From an uncultured Sphingobacteriia bacterium (GTDB taxonomy: Bacteria > Bacteroidota > Bacteroidia > Chitinophagales > Chitinophagaceae): DNA of 8,468 nt. The stretch covers positions 1 to 8,468 of the forward strand of contig CAMFKK010000084.1 of the NCBI GenBank assembly GCA_945957225.1, in the 5' to 3' direction. Under the pieces are notes generated by a model, which saw nothing but the letters and a program-made list of their open reading frames with translations, did no database searches and was not told the origin of the DNA. Shown piece after piece: positions 1-6,679 of this stretch (positions within the stretch are counted from its first letter, which is position 1; each line of letters begins with the position of its first letter). Both the position numbers and the translations under genes were made by a program.

Positions 1-646
1 GAATCAGAAAAAAATGGTACAAGCTGCTGACAAAAACGATATTGTTTTTGCCATAGGGCCAGCAGGTACTGGTAAAACCTATACAGCCGTTGCGTTGGCT
101 GTTAGGGCACTAAAAAACAAATTAGTTAAGAAAATCATTCTTACAAGACCTGCTGTTGAAGCTGGTGAAAGTTTGGGTTTTTTACCTGGTGATTTAAAGG
201 AAAAGATTGATCCTTACTTGCGTCCTTTATATGATGCATTAGATGATATGATACCTGCCGATAAACTAGGCTATTATATGAGTACTAGAACCATTGAAAT
301 AGCCCCTCTTGCCTATATGCGAGGCAGGACCTTAGACAATGCTTTTATTATACTAGATGAGGCACAAAACACCAATGACCTTCAATTAAAGATGTTTTTA
401 ACCAGGATTGGTGCCAATGCCAAAGCCATTATTACTGGTGACCCCACCCAAGTGGATTTGCCTAGAAATATGCGTAGTGGATTAGAAAAGTCTACTAGAA
501 TCTTAAAAAATGTAGATGGTATTGCCCATATTGAGTTAAATGAGGAAGATGTTGTGCGTCACCGATTGGTAAAAGCCATTATCAAGGCCTACGAGAAAGA
601 AAAGGAAAGAGAAGAACAAGAATACGGTCATTCTCCCCAACGATAA
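1..646 (+). CDS. phoH: PhoH family ATPase (YbeZ/PhoL type), 5'-truncated
   Basis: This is the C-terminal P-loop ATPase domain of a PhoH-family protein. The frame is open to the left edge (N-Q-K-K precedes the first ATG at 14), so that ATG is internal. About 214 residues are visible; the N-terminal part lies outside. Visible motifs are Walker A GPAGTGKT (nt 56-79), the family block LTRPAVEAGESLGFLPGDL, APLAYMRGRTL, Walker B FIILDEAQN (nt 344-370), TGDPTQVDLPRN, and the C-terminal EDVVRHRLVKAIIKAYE. The order and spacing match E. coli YbeZ better than classical PhoH. Family members are cytoplasmic NTPases linked to RNA metabolism, and YbeZ pairs with the endoribonuclease YbeY. The tail after the domain is short, charged and rich in Glu/Lys. 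A strong hairpin lies 10 bp after the stop, so this gene ends its transcription unit. Family assignment is very secure; the exact role in this organism is inferred. Confidence 0.95.
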   Translation, partial: NQKKMVQAADKNDIVFAIGPAGTGKTYTAVALAVRALKNKLVKKIILTRPAVEAGESLGFLPGDLKEKIDPYLRPLYDALDDMIPADKLGYYMSTRTIEIAPLAYMRGRTLDNAFIILDEAQNTNDLQLKMFLTRIGANAKAIITGDPTQVDLPRNMRSGLEKSTRILKNVDGIAHIELNEEDVVRHRLVKAIIKAYEKEKEREEQEYGHSPQR

Positions 647-655
647 GGATTCAAA

Positions 656-681
656 AAGAAAGCGGCAATTGCCGCTTTCTT
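656..681 (+). terminator. Palindromic terminator after phoH
   Basis: A perfect 26-bp palindrome: 11-bp arms AAGAAAGCGGC and GCCGCTTTCTT around AATT. It starts 10 bp after the phoH stop. The GC-rich core flanked by an A-run on the left and a T-rich run on the right fits an intrinsic terminator. It could also stop transcription arriving from the right. Confidence 0.85.
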
Positions 682-735
682 GCTTTATAGAGCTATCTAT
701 AGCACAATTTTGAGGGGTTTTGAACGTTTAGGGGG

Positions 736-767
736 TTAGATAACTGGGCGTTTTTAAGTTAAATTTG
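736..767 (+). promoter_or_regulatory. Candidate Bacteroidota-type promoter for the coiled-coil protein gene
   Basis: TAAATTTG at 760-767 fits the Bacteroidota -7 consensus TAnnTTTG exactly. A weak -33-like TTAG lies at 736-739, 20 bp upstream. Transcription would start near 774, about 45 nt before the ATG at 819. No Shine-Dalgarno sequence precedes that ATG, which is usual for the phylum. Inferred from consensus only. Confidence 0.45.
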
Positions 768-818
768 CCCAAAACCTGTTTATTGCAAATGCAGTAAATC
801 AGTGAAAACAGACGATCA

Positions 819-1646
819 ATGAAAAAAACACTCCTTTCCGCAATGGCTTGTTGCTTGATAATCCAATATGGAATTGCACAAGTAGCACCCAATACCAGTA
901 ATAGACCAAGAACATCCACTCCTGGTTCAGTGTCAGGGGGCGGAGATAACGTTTTCCCCTCTTTTGGCTTTGCCGGAATTGGTATCCAAACGCCTGGCGC
1001 GCCATTGGAAATAAAAAGAGGGGCTGGCAATGTGCGCAACAAAAATATTTTATTGAAGTTAAGTAATCAATGGGCTGAAAATGGCCAGAATGAACCCAGT
1101 ATAATGTTCTCTAATGGAAATATCACTGATCCAAAAAATGTAAGCTATTGGACCATAGGAGCTAGGGTTTCTGGAGACAATACATTAAAAACACCACAGA
1201 CCTTTAAAATCAGTTATAAATCTCCATCAGATGCCGTAGAAAAGGAGTTTTTCTCAGTTGACTCTTATGAAGGCAGAGTGAAAATTGGTGATGTACAAAC
1301 CCAATATGATGGATACAAATTATTTGTAGAACAAGGTATCTTAACGGAAAAAGTAAAAGTTGCGGTAAAAGATAGCAAAGATTGGTATGACAATGTATTT
1401 GACTACGATTACAAATTGATGTCTTTAAAGAAACTAGAACAATTTATTCAGGATAACAAGCACCTTCCTGATATGCCAACCACTTCTGAAGTCATGAATG
1501 ATGGTTTGGATTTGGGCAAAATGAATGGTTTATTATTAAAGAAAGTAGAGGAACTTACCCTTCACCTGATTAACCAACAAAAGGAAATTGAAGAACTGAA
1601 AACACAAGTAAAAAAACTAGCTGCTCCCAGTTCTTCAAAACATTAA
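819..1646 (+). CDS. Secreted coiled-coil protein with tail-fibre/S74-like C-terminus
   Basis: A 275-residue protein of unknown function. Residues 1-20 form a Sec signal peptide (MKKT, hydrophobic core, likely cleavage after GIA before Q21). A low-complexity Ser/Thr/Pro/Gly linker follows (about 23-48), then a beta-rich central region (about 49-180) whose phrases GIGIQTPGAPLEI and DGYKLFVEQGILTEKVKV resemble repeats of tail-fibre-like proteins. Residues 186-250 (DWYDNVFDYDYKLMSLKKLEQFI, HLPDMP, GLDLGKMNGLLLKKVEELT) match the C-terminal module common in exported Bacteroidota proteins, often annotated as tail-fibre or S74-chaperone-like. Residues about 237-267 look like a coiled coil, probably a trimerisation stem. 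I cannot see a clear self-cleavage Ser/Lys site. The gene is monocistronic and converges on ribBA with a 4-bp gap. It is probably a surface or periplasmic fibre; the ligand is unknown, and nothing around it is phage-like. Confidence 0.85.
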   Translation: MKKTLLSAMACCLIIQYGIAQVAPNTSNRPRTSTPGSVSGGGDNVFPSFGFAGIGIQTPGAPLEIKRGAGNVRNKNILLKLSNQWAENGQNEPSIMFSNGNITDPKNVSYWTIGARVSGDNTLKTPQTFKISYKSPSDAVEKEFFSVDSYEGRVKIGDVQTQYDGYKLFVEQGILTEKVKVAVKDSKDWYDNVFDYDYKLMSLKKLEQFIQDNKHLPDMPTTSEVMNDGLDLGKMNGLLLKKVEELTLHLINQQKEIEELKTQVKKLAAPSSSKH

Positions 1647-1650
1647 ATCA

Positions 1651-2853
1651 TTAGTGACCTAAAATTTCATGCCCCATTTTATCGCGCTTGGTTTGCAAGT
1701 ACTTTTCATTGTGAGCATTAGGGATAGTTTCAATAGCTACTGTCTCTACTATTTCAATACCATAGCCTTTTAAACCAGCCCTTTTTCTGGGGTTATTACT
1801 CATCAACTTCAATTTGGTAGCTTTTAGGCTACGCAAAATTTGAGCACCAACACCATAATCCCGCTCGTCCATACCAAAACCCAAATGTAGGTTGGCTTCC
1901 ACGGTATCCATTCCCTCTTCTTGCAGTTTATAGGCTTTTAGTTTGTTGATTAATCCAATCCCTCTTCCCTCTTGATTCATATATAGGATAATCCCTTTAC
2001 CTTCTTGCTGTACCATTTTCAAAGCACAGTGCAATTGCTCGCCACAATCGCAACGCAGGCTACCTAAAATATCTCCTGTAAAACAACTGCTATGCACCCT
2101 TGCTAAAACGGGTTCATCAATTTCCCATTCTCCTTTAATTAAGGCCAAATGTTCTGCACCTGTTGTTTTTTCTCTAAACGCAACCAAATTAAAATCCCCG
2201 TATTGGGTTGGCATTTCTACTCTAACCAATTCTTCAATTAATGAATCAGATTTTAAACGAAAGTCAATTAAGTCCTTGATAGAAATAATCTTCAGGTTGA
2301 ATTTTTTGGCAATCTCCAACAATTGGGGCAACCTTGCCATGGTACCGTCTTCATTCATAACTTCTACCAATACACCAGCTGGCTCAAATCCTGCCAATCT
2401 TGCTAAGTCAATGGTAGCTTCTGTATGACCTGTTCTACGCAAAACACCACCGGTTTTGGCAATCAATGGAAAAATATGCCCAGGTCTACCTAAATCAGAA
2501 GCTTTGGTATCTGGATGAATTAAAGCCAAAACAGTCTTGGACCTATCTTGGGCAGATATTCCTGTTGTGGTACCTTGTCCAATCAAGTCTACAGAAACGG
2601 TAAAAGCTGTTTCATGAAGCGAGGTATTTGACCTAACCATGGGCTCCAATTCCAATTCTTTGCATCGCTTTTCTGACAAAGCAGCGCAAATTAGCCCCCT
2701 TCCCTCTTTGCTCATAAAGTTGATTACTTCTGGAGTAGCATGTCTTGCTGCAACAATAAAGTCACCCTCATTTTCACGATCCTCATCGTCCACCACAATC
2801 ACCAATTGACCATTTTTAATGGCTTCAATGGCATCTTCAATCCTATCTAGCAT
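1651..2853 (-). CDS. ribBA: Bifunctional riboflavin enzyme RibBA (DHBP synthase / GTP cyclohydrolase II)
   Basis: A 400-residue cytoplasmic enzyme catalysing both entry steps of riboflavin synthesis. The N-terminal half (about 1-200) makes 3,4-dihydroxy-2-butanone 4-phosphate from ribulose 5-phosphate; it has the acidic loop DDEDRENEGD (22-31), GHTEA with His143, and Glu164, the last two 21 residues apart as in E. coli RibB (His153, Glu174). The C-terminal half (about 208-400) opens the GTP ring; Cys257, Cys268 and Cys270 have the zinc-ligand spacing of E. coli RibA (54, 65, 67), and Tyr308, Asp329 and Arg331 align with Tyr105, Asp126 and Arg128. Neither half looks inactivated. I start at the ATG at 2853; an in-frame TTG three codons earlier (2862) is possible but lies closer to the promoter and is a rarer start. 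The gene stands alone, divergent from the TonB receptor. I see no FMN riboswitch: the leader is too short. Confidence 0.97.
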   Translation of the reverse strand: MLDRIEDAIEAIKNGQLVIVVDDEDRENEGDFIVAARHATPEVINFMSKEGRGLICAALSEKRCKELELEPMVRSNTSLHETAFTVSVDLIGQGTTTGISAQDRSKTVLALIHPDTKASDLGRPGHIFPLIAKTGGVLRRTGHTEATIDLARLAGFEPAGVLVEVMNEDGTMARLPQLLEIAKKFNLKIISIKDLIDFRLKSDSLIEELVRVEMPTQYGDFNLVAFREKTTGAEHLALIKGEWEIDEPVLARVHSSCFTGDILGSLRCDCGEQLHCALKMVQQEGKGIILYMNQEGRGIGLINKLKAYKLQEEGMDTVEANLHLGFGMDERDYGVGAQILRSLKATKLKLMSNNPRKRAGLKGYGIEIVETVAIETIPNAHNEKYLQTKRDKMGHEILGH

Positions 2854-2870
2854 AAAAAACAATTAGACTG

Positions 2871-2878
2871 CAAAACTA
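2871..2878 (-). promoter_or_regulatory. Candidate -7 box for ribBA
   Basis: On the minus strand the sequence reads TAGTTTTG, an exact TAnnTTTG match, 17 bp before the ATG at 2853. This implies a leader of only about 10-12 nt. No convincing TTG-type -33 element was found at the usual distance; an inverted repeat (2903-2919) lies just upstream. Confidence 0.45.
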
Positions 2879-2902
2879 CGATAGGCAAACGGATAATCTG
2901 CT

Positions 2903-2919
2903 TGTAAAGCGTGTTTACA
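2903..2919. repeat. Inverted repeat TGTAAA-N5-TTTACA
   Basis: Six-bp perfect arms around GCGTG, 25 bp upstream of the ribBA -7 box. The size and two-fold symmetry suit a dimeric regulator, but 6-bp arms also arise by chance in AT-rich DNA. Confidence 0.35.
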
Positions 2920-2928
2920 CATCAATTA

Positions 2929-2945
2929 TTTTAAGATTCTTAAAA
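2929..2945. repeat. Inverted repeat with 8-bp arms
   Basis: TTTTAAGA, one T, then TCTTAAAA: perfect 8-bp arms at the left end of the AT-rich tract. It could be an operator or a weak hairpin; its composition makes a chance origin possible. Confidence 0.35.
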
Positions 2946-3014
2946 ATAAATACATACAAATAATATTTTATTAGAATATATATATTTATTAAGGGATCTC
3001 ATTAAAAGAGTAGG

Positions 3015-3031
3015 GTTCAACTCAATTGAAC
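3015..3031. repeat. Inverted repeat GTTCAA-N5-TTGAAC
   Basis: Six-bp arms around CTCAA, just right of the AT-rich tract and about 150 bp upstream of the TonB receptor promoter candidate. The 6-5-6 geometry equals that of the repeat at 2903-2919, but the arm sequences differ, so the two are not copies of one site. Confidence 0.35.
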
Positions 3032-3184
3032 ATCTAGGAAGAGGTTAAAAACCAAAAAAATAATGAACCAAACGCTGCATCCCAAGCTCAGAGTTATAAA
3101 CAAAAAGAGAACATTTTGTTAAAGGGGAGGGCTTGTTAACCTAAAATTTATGTAATAATACGTGTTAGTTTACAATTTTAACAC

Positions 3185-3192
3185 CATATTTG
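3185..3192 (+). promoter_or_regulatory. Candidate -7 box for the TonB-dependent receptor
   Basis: CATATTTG followed by C matches TAnnTTTG(C) at 7 of 8 positions. It ends 20 bp before the ATG at 3213, which gives a leader of about 13 nt, similar to ribBA. It lies downstream of the GTG at 3162 and therefore argues against that upstream start. No good -33 element was found. Confidence 0.4.
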
Positions 3193-3212
3193 CAGCTTTA
3201 AATCTGCAATAT

Positions 3213-6200
3213 ATGTTAAATCTGAAGAGAATTTTGCTTGGCGCGATGGCTTATTTAATAGCCGTTTCCGCAATGGCACAGGTTACCAATGGTTCCATTA
3301 CCGGTACCATACGTGATGCAAAAACTGGCCCATTGGGTGGTGCATCTGTAGAAGCGGTTCACGAACCTTCCGGAACCAAGTACAAAACTGTTTCTGCAAC
3401 TACAGGTAGGTTTAACCTACCAGGTCTTCGTATTGGTGGACCATACAAAATTACAGTTAGTTATGTAGGTCTTAAAACAGAAACAGTATCTGATGTATTC
3501 ATTCAATTGGGTGAACCAAGTGTGATTGACGTAGCTTTAGCTGATGCAAATGCACAGTTACAAGAAGTGGTGGTTACTGGTGCCAGAAAAGGTGCTTTGA
3601 TTTCTAAAGACAGAAAAGGTACTGGTACCAATATCAACAAGCGTTTACTCTCTTCTTTACCAACTTTGTCTAGAAGCATCACTGATTTTACCAAAATGAC
3701 TCCTCAGTCTAATGGTACTTCTTTTGGTGGTCAAGATAACAGGGCTATCAACTTTACACTGGATGGTTCTGTATTCAACAATAGTTTTGGTTTGCAAGCT
3801 TTAAATGGTAGCCAAACCAACTCTACCCCTATTTCATTAGACGCCATTGAAGAAATTCAAGTAAACGTTTCTCCTTATAACTTAAGGGACGCAGGTTTTA
3901 CTGGTGCAAGTATCAACGCAGTAACAAAGTCTGGTACCAATACTTTCCATGGTACTGGTTTTTACAATAACAGAAATGAAGGACTTGTTGGTACCAAAGC
4001 TGGTGCTCAAGGAAAGCAAGATGTTGTAACCACTGCTTTTGATGTAAAGCAATTTGGTGGTAGCTTGGGTGGTGCTATCATTAAGAATAAATTGTTTTTC
4101 TTCTTGAGTTATGAAGGTGAAAGAAGAACTGATCCAGGTACCAGCTTTGTTGCTAGTACAGGAAGCAATAGTGGCGGTAACGTAACACGCGTTAAAACTT
4201 CTGATTTGGATGCTATTTCTACTTTCTTGCAAACCAAATTCAACTATAACCCAGGTGCATACCAAGATTATCCTTTTTTAACAACAAGTGACAAAGGTCT
4301 TGCTCGTATTGACTGGAACATCAATGACAAACACAAATTCAGTGTTCGTTACAACTATTTAAAGTCTAAAAAAGATATTAGTATCAGTAACTCAGGTTCT
4401 TTGGGTGGTGCTAGAAATAGTATCAATGCCATGAGCTTTGCAAATACTGCTTATGAAATCAATAATGACTTGTACTCTGTGATTGGTCAATTGAATAGCC
4501 GTTTTAGCAGCAAATTGAATAATGAAATCATCTTTGGTTATACTGCCAATAGAGATTATAGAGCTGTTAAAGGTGGCGATTTCCCAACCGTAGATATTCA
4601 AGATGGTAATAGTCAAACTTATATGACTTTTGGTAATGATCCATTCACACCAAATAACAAATTGAATACTGACACTTGGCAGTTCTCAGATAACCTAACT
4701 TTCTATGGTGGCAAACACACTGTGCAAGCAGGTATTAGCTATGAAAGTTTTGATTATTTGAATGGATTTACAGCCCAAATCAATGGTATTTATACCTTTA
4801 ATACCTTGGCTGACTTTTATACTTCTGCAAATGCATATTTGGCAAACCCTGCCATGACAACCAATCCAGTTGCATTAAAATATACTTCTGCCTTTAGTAA
4901 TTTACCAGGCGGTGCCGTTTGGTATGCTACCACAAAAGCAAGAAATATTGGTGCATACATTCAGGACGAAGTTGAATTGGAGAAAAATTTTAACCTGACT
5001 TATGGTGTTCGTTTAGAAGTACCCTATTTTGTTGGAGAAGGATATGCCAACCCTCAAGTGGATGGTTATAGCTTCCTGAATGAAATGGGACAAACTACTA
5101 AATTGAGTACTTCTAAATTGCCTACTGCAAAATTAATGGTGAGTCCAAGAATTGGATTTAACTATGATATAAACGGAGATAAACGTATTCAAGTTAGAGG
5201 TGGTGCAGGTTTGTTTACTGGTCGTCCTCCATTTGTATTTATCAGCAACCAAGTTGGTAATAATGGTGTATTAAACGGAAGTATCAACCAAACATCAGCA
5301 ACTGGTACTACTAGCATTCCTTTTAGACCAACAACCCCATCTTCTGCTCCAGCAGGATTTGTTCCAAACCCATTGGTTCCAGCTCCTTCCTACAATATTG
5401 CTACCACAGAAGAAGGATTCCGTTTTCCTAAGGTTTTCCGTTCTAACTTAGCTGTTGACTATAAAATCTACAAAGACGTTGTAGTTGGTGGTGAGTTGGT
5501 ATTTACACAAGCTATCAATAGCATTTTCTATTATAATGCAAATCTTACTAAGCCTGTAGGAACCTTCAATGGTCCAGATCAGCGTGTACGTTATGCCAAC
5601 CCTAATGCCATTTCTGGTGGTGTAGCTACTTTGAATACTGGCGCTTCTGCTATTAGAATCAACCCTAATATTACGGATGCAACTGTGATGAAGAGCGGTT
5701 CTTATGGTGGTTCTATGACTGCTACCATTAAAATTGAGAAACCATTAAGAGCTAAAGGATTTGGCTGGATGGTAGCTTATAACTTTGGTAGTGCCAAAGA
5801 CTATATCAACCCTGGATCAATTGCATCAAGCAGCTGGACAGGAAACCGTTCAGTAAATGGTAACAACCGTCCGGATATTGCTTTCTCTGATTATGATTTG
5901 AGAAATCGTGTAATTGCCAATATCAACTATCGCACTGAAATTGGTAAAAACGCAGCAGTACAGTTTTCAATCTTTAGTGAAACCAAGAACTGGGGTAGGG
6001 TTACATATACCTATTCTGGAGACATGAATGGTGATGGTGTACAAGGTAATGACCTAATGTATATTCCAAGAAACCAATCTGAAATGAACTTCCAACAATA
6101 TTCTATTGGTTCTGGTGCTACTGCTCAAACCTTTACTGTTCAAATGCAAAAAGATGCGTTTGAAGCTTATATTAACCAAGATGACTACCTGAAGAGAAAT

Positions 6201-6539
6201 AGAGGTTCTTATGTTGAGCGCAATGGAGGTTTAATGCCTTATTTGACTAGGATTGACGCTTCTGCTGTGGTAGAATTATTTACTGCTGGCAAAAACAGAC
6301 ATACCATTCAATTACGTGCTGATATCTTTAATATTGGTAACATGATTGATCACAATGCTGGTGTTAGCTATGTAGTGAACAATAGCTCTTTGTTAAACTT
6401 CAGAGGTCTAGATGCAAATGGTCTTCCTTTGTACAGGTTTAATACTGTCAACAATGCATTGGTGTATAGCACTTACCGTAAAGGTGTATTTACTTCAGAT
6501 GTATGGCAAGCCCAATTGGGTGTTCGTTATATTTTCTAA
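3213..6539 (+). CDS. Oar-like TonB-dependent outer-membrane receptor with carboxypeptidase-regulatory domain
   Basis: A 1108-residue outer-membrane protein. Signal peptide 1-22 (MLNLKRILLG..., cleavage after AMA before Q23) fixes the ATG at 3213; an in-frame GTG at 3162 would put 17 residues before it. Residues about 27-110 form a carboxypeptidase-regulatory-like beta domain (SITGTIRDAKTGPLGGASVE ... GRFNLPGL). LQEVVVTG (116-123) is TonB-box-like. The plug (about 140-255) contains INFTLDGSVFNN, IEEIQVNVSPYNLRDAGFTG and INAVTKSGTNTFHG, phrases typical of the Oar-type family. The rest is a beta barrel ending LGVRYIF with the usual terminal Phe. Near residue 937, DMNGDGVQGND resembles a calcium-binding loop. 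No SusD-like lipoprotein follows, so this is not a standard glycan-utilisation pair; the substrate is unknown. Glycine codons are strongly biased to GGT, consistent with high expression. It ends at a strong terminator as a single-gene unit. Confidence 0.93.
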   Translation: MLNLKRILLGAMAYLIAVSAMAQVTNGSITGTIRDAKTGPLGGASVEAVHEPSGTKYKTVSATTGRFNLPGLRIGGPYKITVSYVGLKTETVSDVFIQLGEPSVIDVALADANAQLQEVVVTGARKGALISKDRKGTGTNINKRLLSSLPTLSRSITDFTKMTPQSNGTSFGGQDNRAINFTLDGSVFNNSFGLQALNGSQTNSTPISLDAIEEIQVNVSPYNLRDAGFTGASINAVTKSGTNTFHGTGFYNNRNEGLVGTKAGAQGKQDVVTTAFDVKQFGGSLGGAIIKNKLFFFLSYEGERRTDPGTSFVASTGSNSGGNVTRVKTSDLDAISTFLQTKFNYNPGAYQDYPFLTTSDKGLARIDWNINDKHKFSVRYNYLKSKKDISISNSGSLGGARNSINAMSFANTAYEINNDLYSVIGQLNSRFSSKLNNEIIFGYTANRDYRAVKGGDFPTVDIQDGNSQTYMTFGNDPFTPNNKLNTDTWQFSDNLTFYGGKHTVQAGISYESFDYLNGFTAQINGIYTFNTLADFYTSANAYLANPAMTTNPVALKYTSAFSNLPGGAVWYATTKARNIGAYIQDEVELEKNFNLTYGVRLEVPYFVGEGYANPQVDGYSFLNEMGQTTKLSTSKLPTAKLMVSPRIGFNYDINGDKRIQVRGGAGLFTGRPPFVFISNQVGNNGVLNGSINQTSATGTTSIPFRPTTPSSAPAGFVPNPLVPAPSYNIATTEEGFRFPKVFRSNLAVDYKIYKDVVVGGELVFTQAINSIFYYNANLTKPVGTFNGPDQRVRYANPNAISGGVATLNTGASAIRINPNITDATVMKSGSYGGSMTATIKIEKPLRAKGFGWMVAYNFGSAKDYINPGSIASSSWTGNRSVNGNNRPDIAFSDYDLRNRVIANINYRTEIGKNAAVQFSIFSETKNWGRVTYTYSGDMNGDGVQGNDLMYIPRNQSEMNFQQYSIGSGATAQTFTVQMQKDAFEAYINQDDYLKRNRGSYVERNGGLMPYLTRIDASAVVELFTAGKNRHTIQLRADIFNIGNMIDHNAGVSYVVNNSSLLNFRGLDANGLPLYRFNTVNNALVYSTYRKGVFTSDVWQAQLGVRYIF

Positions 6540-6556
6540 GAGCATCACTTCAAAAT

Positions 6557-6595
6557 ATAAAAAAAGACCTCGAAAATTTCGAGGTCTTTTTTTAT
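6557..6595. terminator. Bidirectional intrinsic terminator
   Basis: A perfect inverted repeat with 19-bp arms and one unpaired central base at 6576. The core is GACCTCGAAA / TTTCGAGGTC, flanked by A7 on the left and T7 on the right. It starts 18 bp after the TonB receptor stop. Because both ends carry A/T runs, it should also terminate the convergent esterase transcript 66 bp past that gene's stop. Confidence 0.92.
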
Positions 6596-6637
6596 GCTTT
6601 ACTTTCTCCTTCTCTTCACTATAATACATTGTCCGTT

Positions 6638-6679
6638 CTTCACTCTTCTCTCTTCACACTTCACTCTTCACTCTTCACC
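6638..6679. repeat. Heptanucleotide tandem repeat, six units
   Basis: Six contiguous 7-bp units: CTTCACT, CTTCTCT, CTTCACA, CTTCACT, CTTCACT, CTTCACC. Three units are identical and the others differ at one or two bases. A further isolated CTTCACT sits at 6614-6620. On the minus strand the unit reads AGTGAAG. The array overlaps the last codons and stop of the esterase and runs into its 3' untranslated region. Confidence 0.85.

Larger units (their letters stand above)
2854..3212. other. Divergent intergenic region ribBA / TonB receptor
   Basis: These 359 bp hold no convincing gene. They contain a -7 box for each flanking gene at the two ends, an extremely AT-rich tract (2925-2992, 5 G/C in 68 positions) and three short inverted repeats. 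The part from 3032 to 3160 has balanced composition, with purine-rich patches and no element I recognise. A 19-codon ORF at 3063-3122 has no support. The region is longer than two short-leader promoters need, so regulator sites or a small RNA are possible. Confidence 0.6.

Noticed and set aside
728..1042. Minus-strand ORFs over the start of the coiled-coil protein gene
   Set aside because: They lie antisense to a signal peptide-bearing gene and show no family resemblance.
819..1646. Prophage remnant based on the tail-fibre-like C-terminus
   Set aside because: No integrase, structural phage gene or attachment repeats are nearby, and the same module is common in exported Bacteroidota proteins.
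2854..2862. TTG start for ribBA three codons upstream
   Set aside because: An ATG follows at 2853, and the resulting 400-residue protein begins MLDRIEDAI as expected for the family.
3063..3122. 19-codon ORF upstream of the TonB receptor
   Set aside because: No ribosome-binding signal, no recognisable composition, and no promoter box at a suitable place. Such short ORFs are expected by chance.
3162..3212. Longer TonB receptor starting at GTG 3162
   Set aside because: It would place 17 residues before a standard signal peptide and would begin upstream of the -7 box at 3185-3192. The ATG at 3213 fits both signals.
6638..6679. CRISPR-like array
   Set aside because: The units are 7 bp and contiguous with no spacers.
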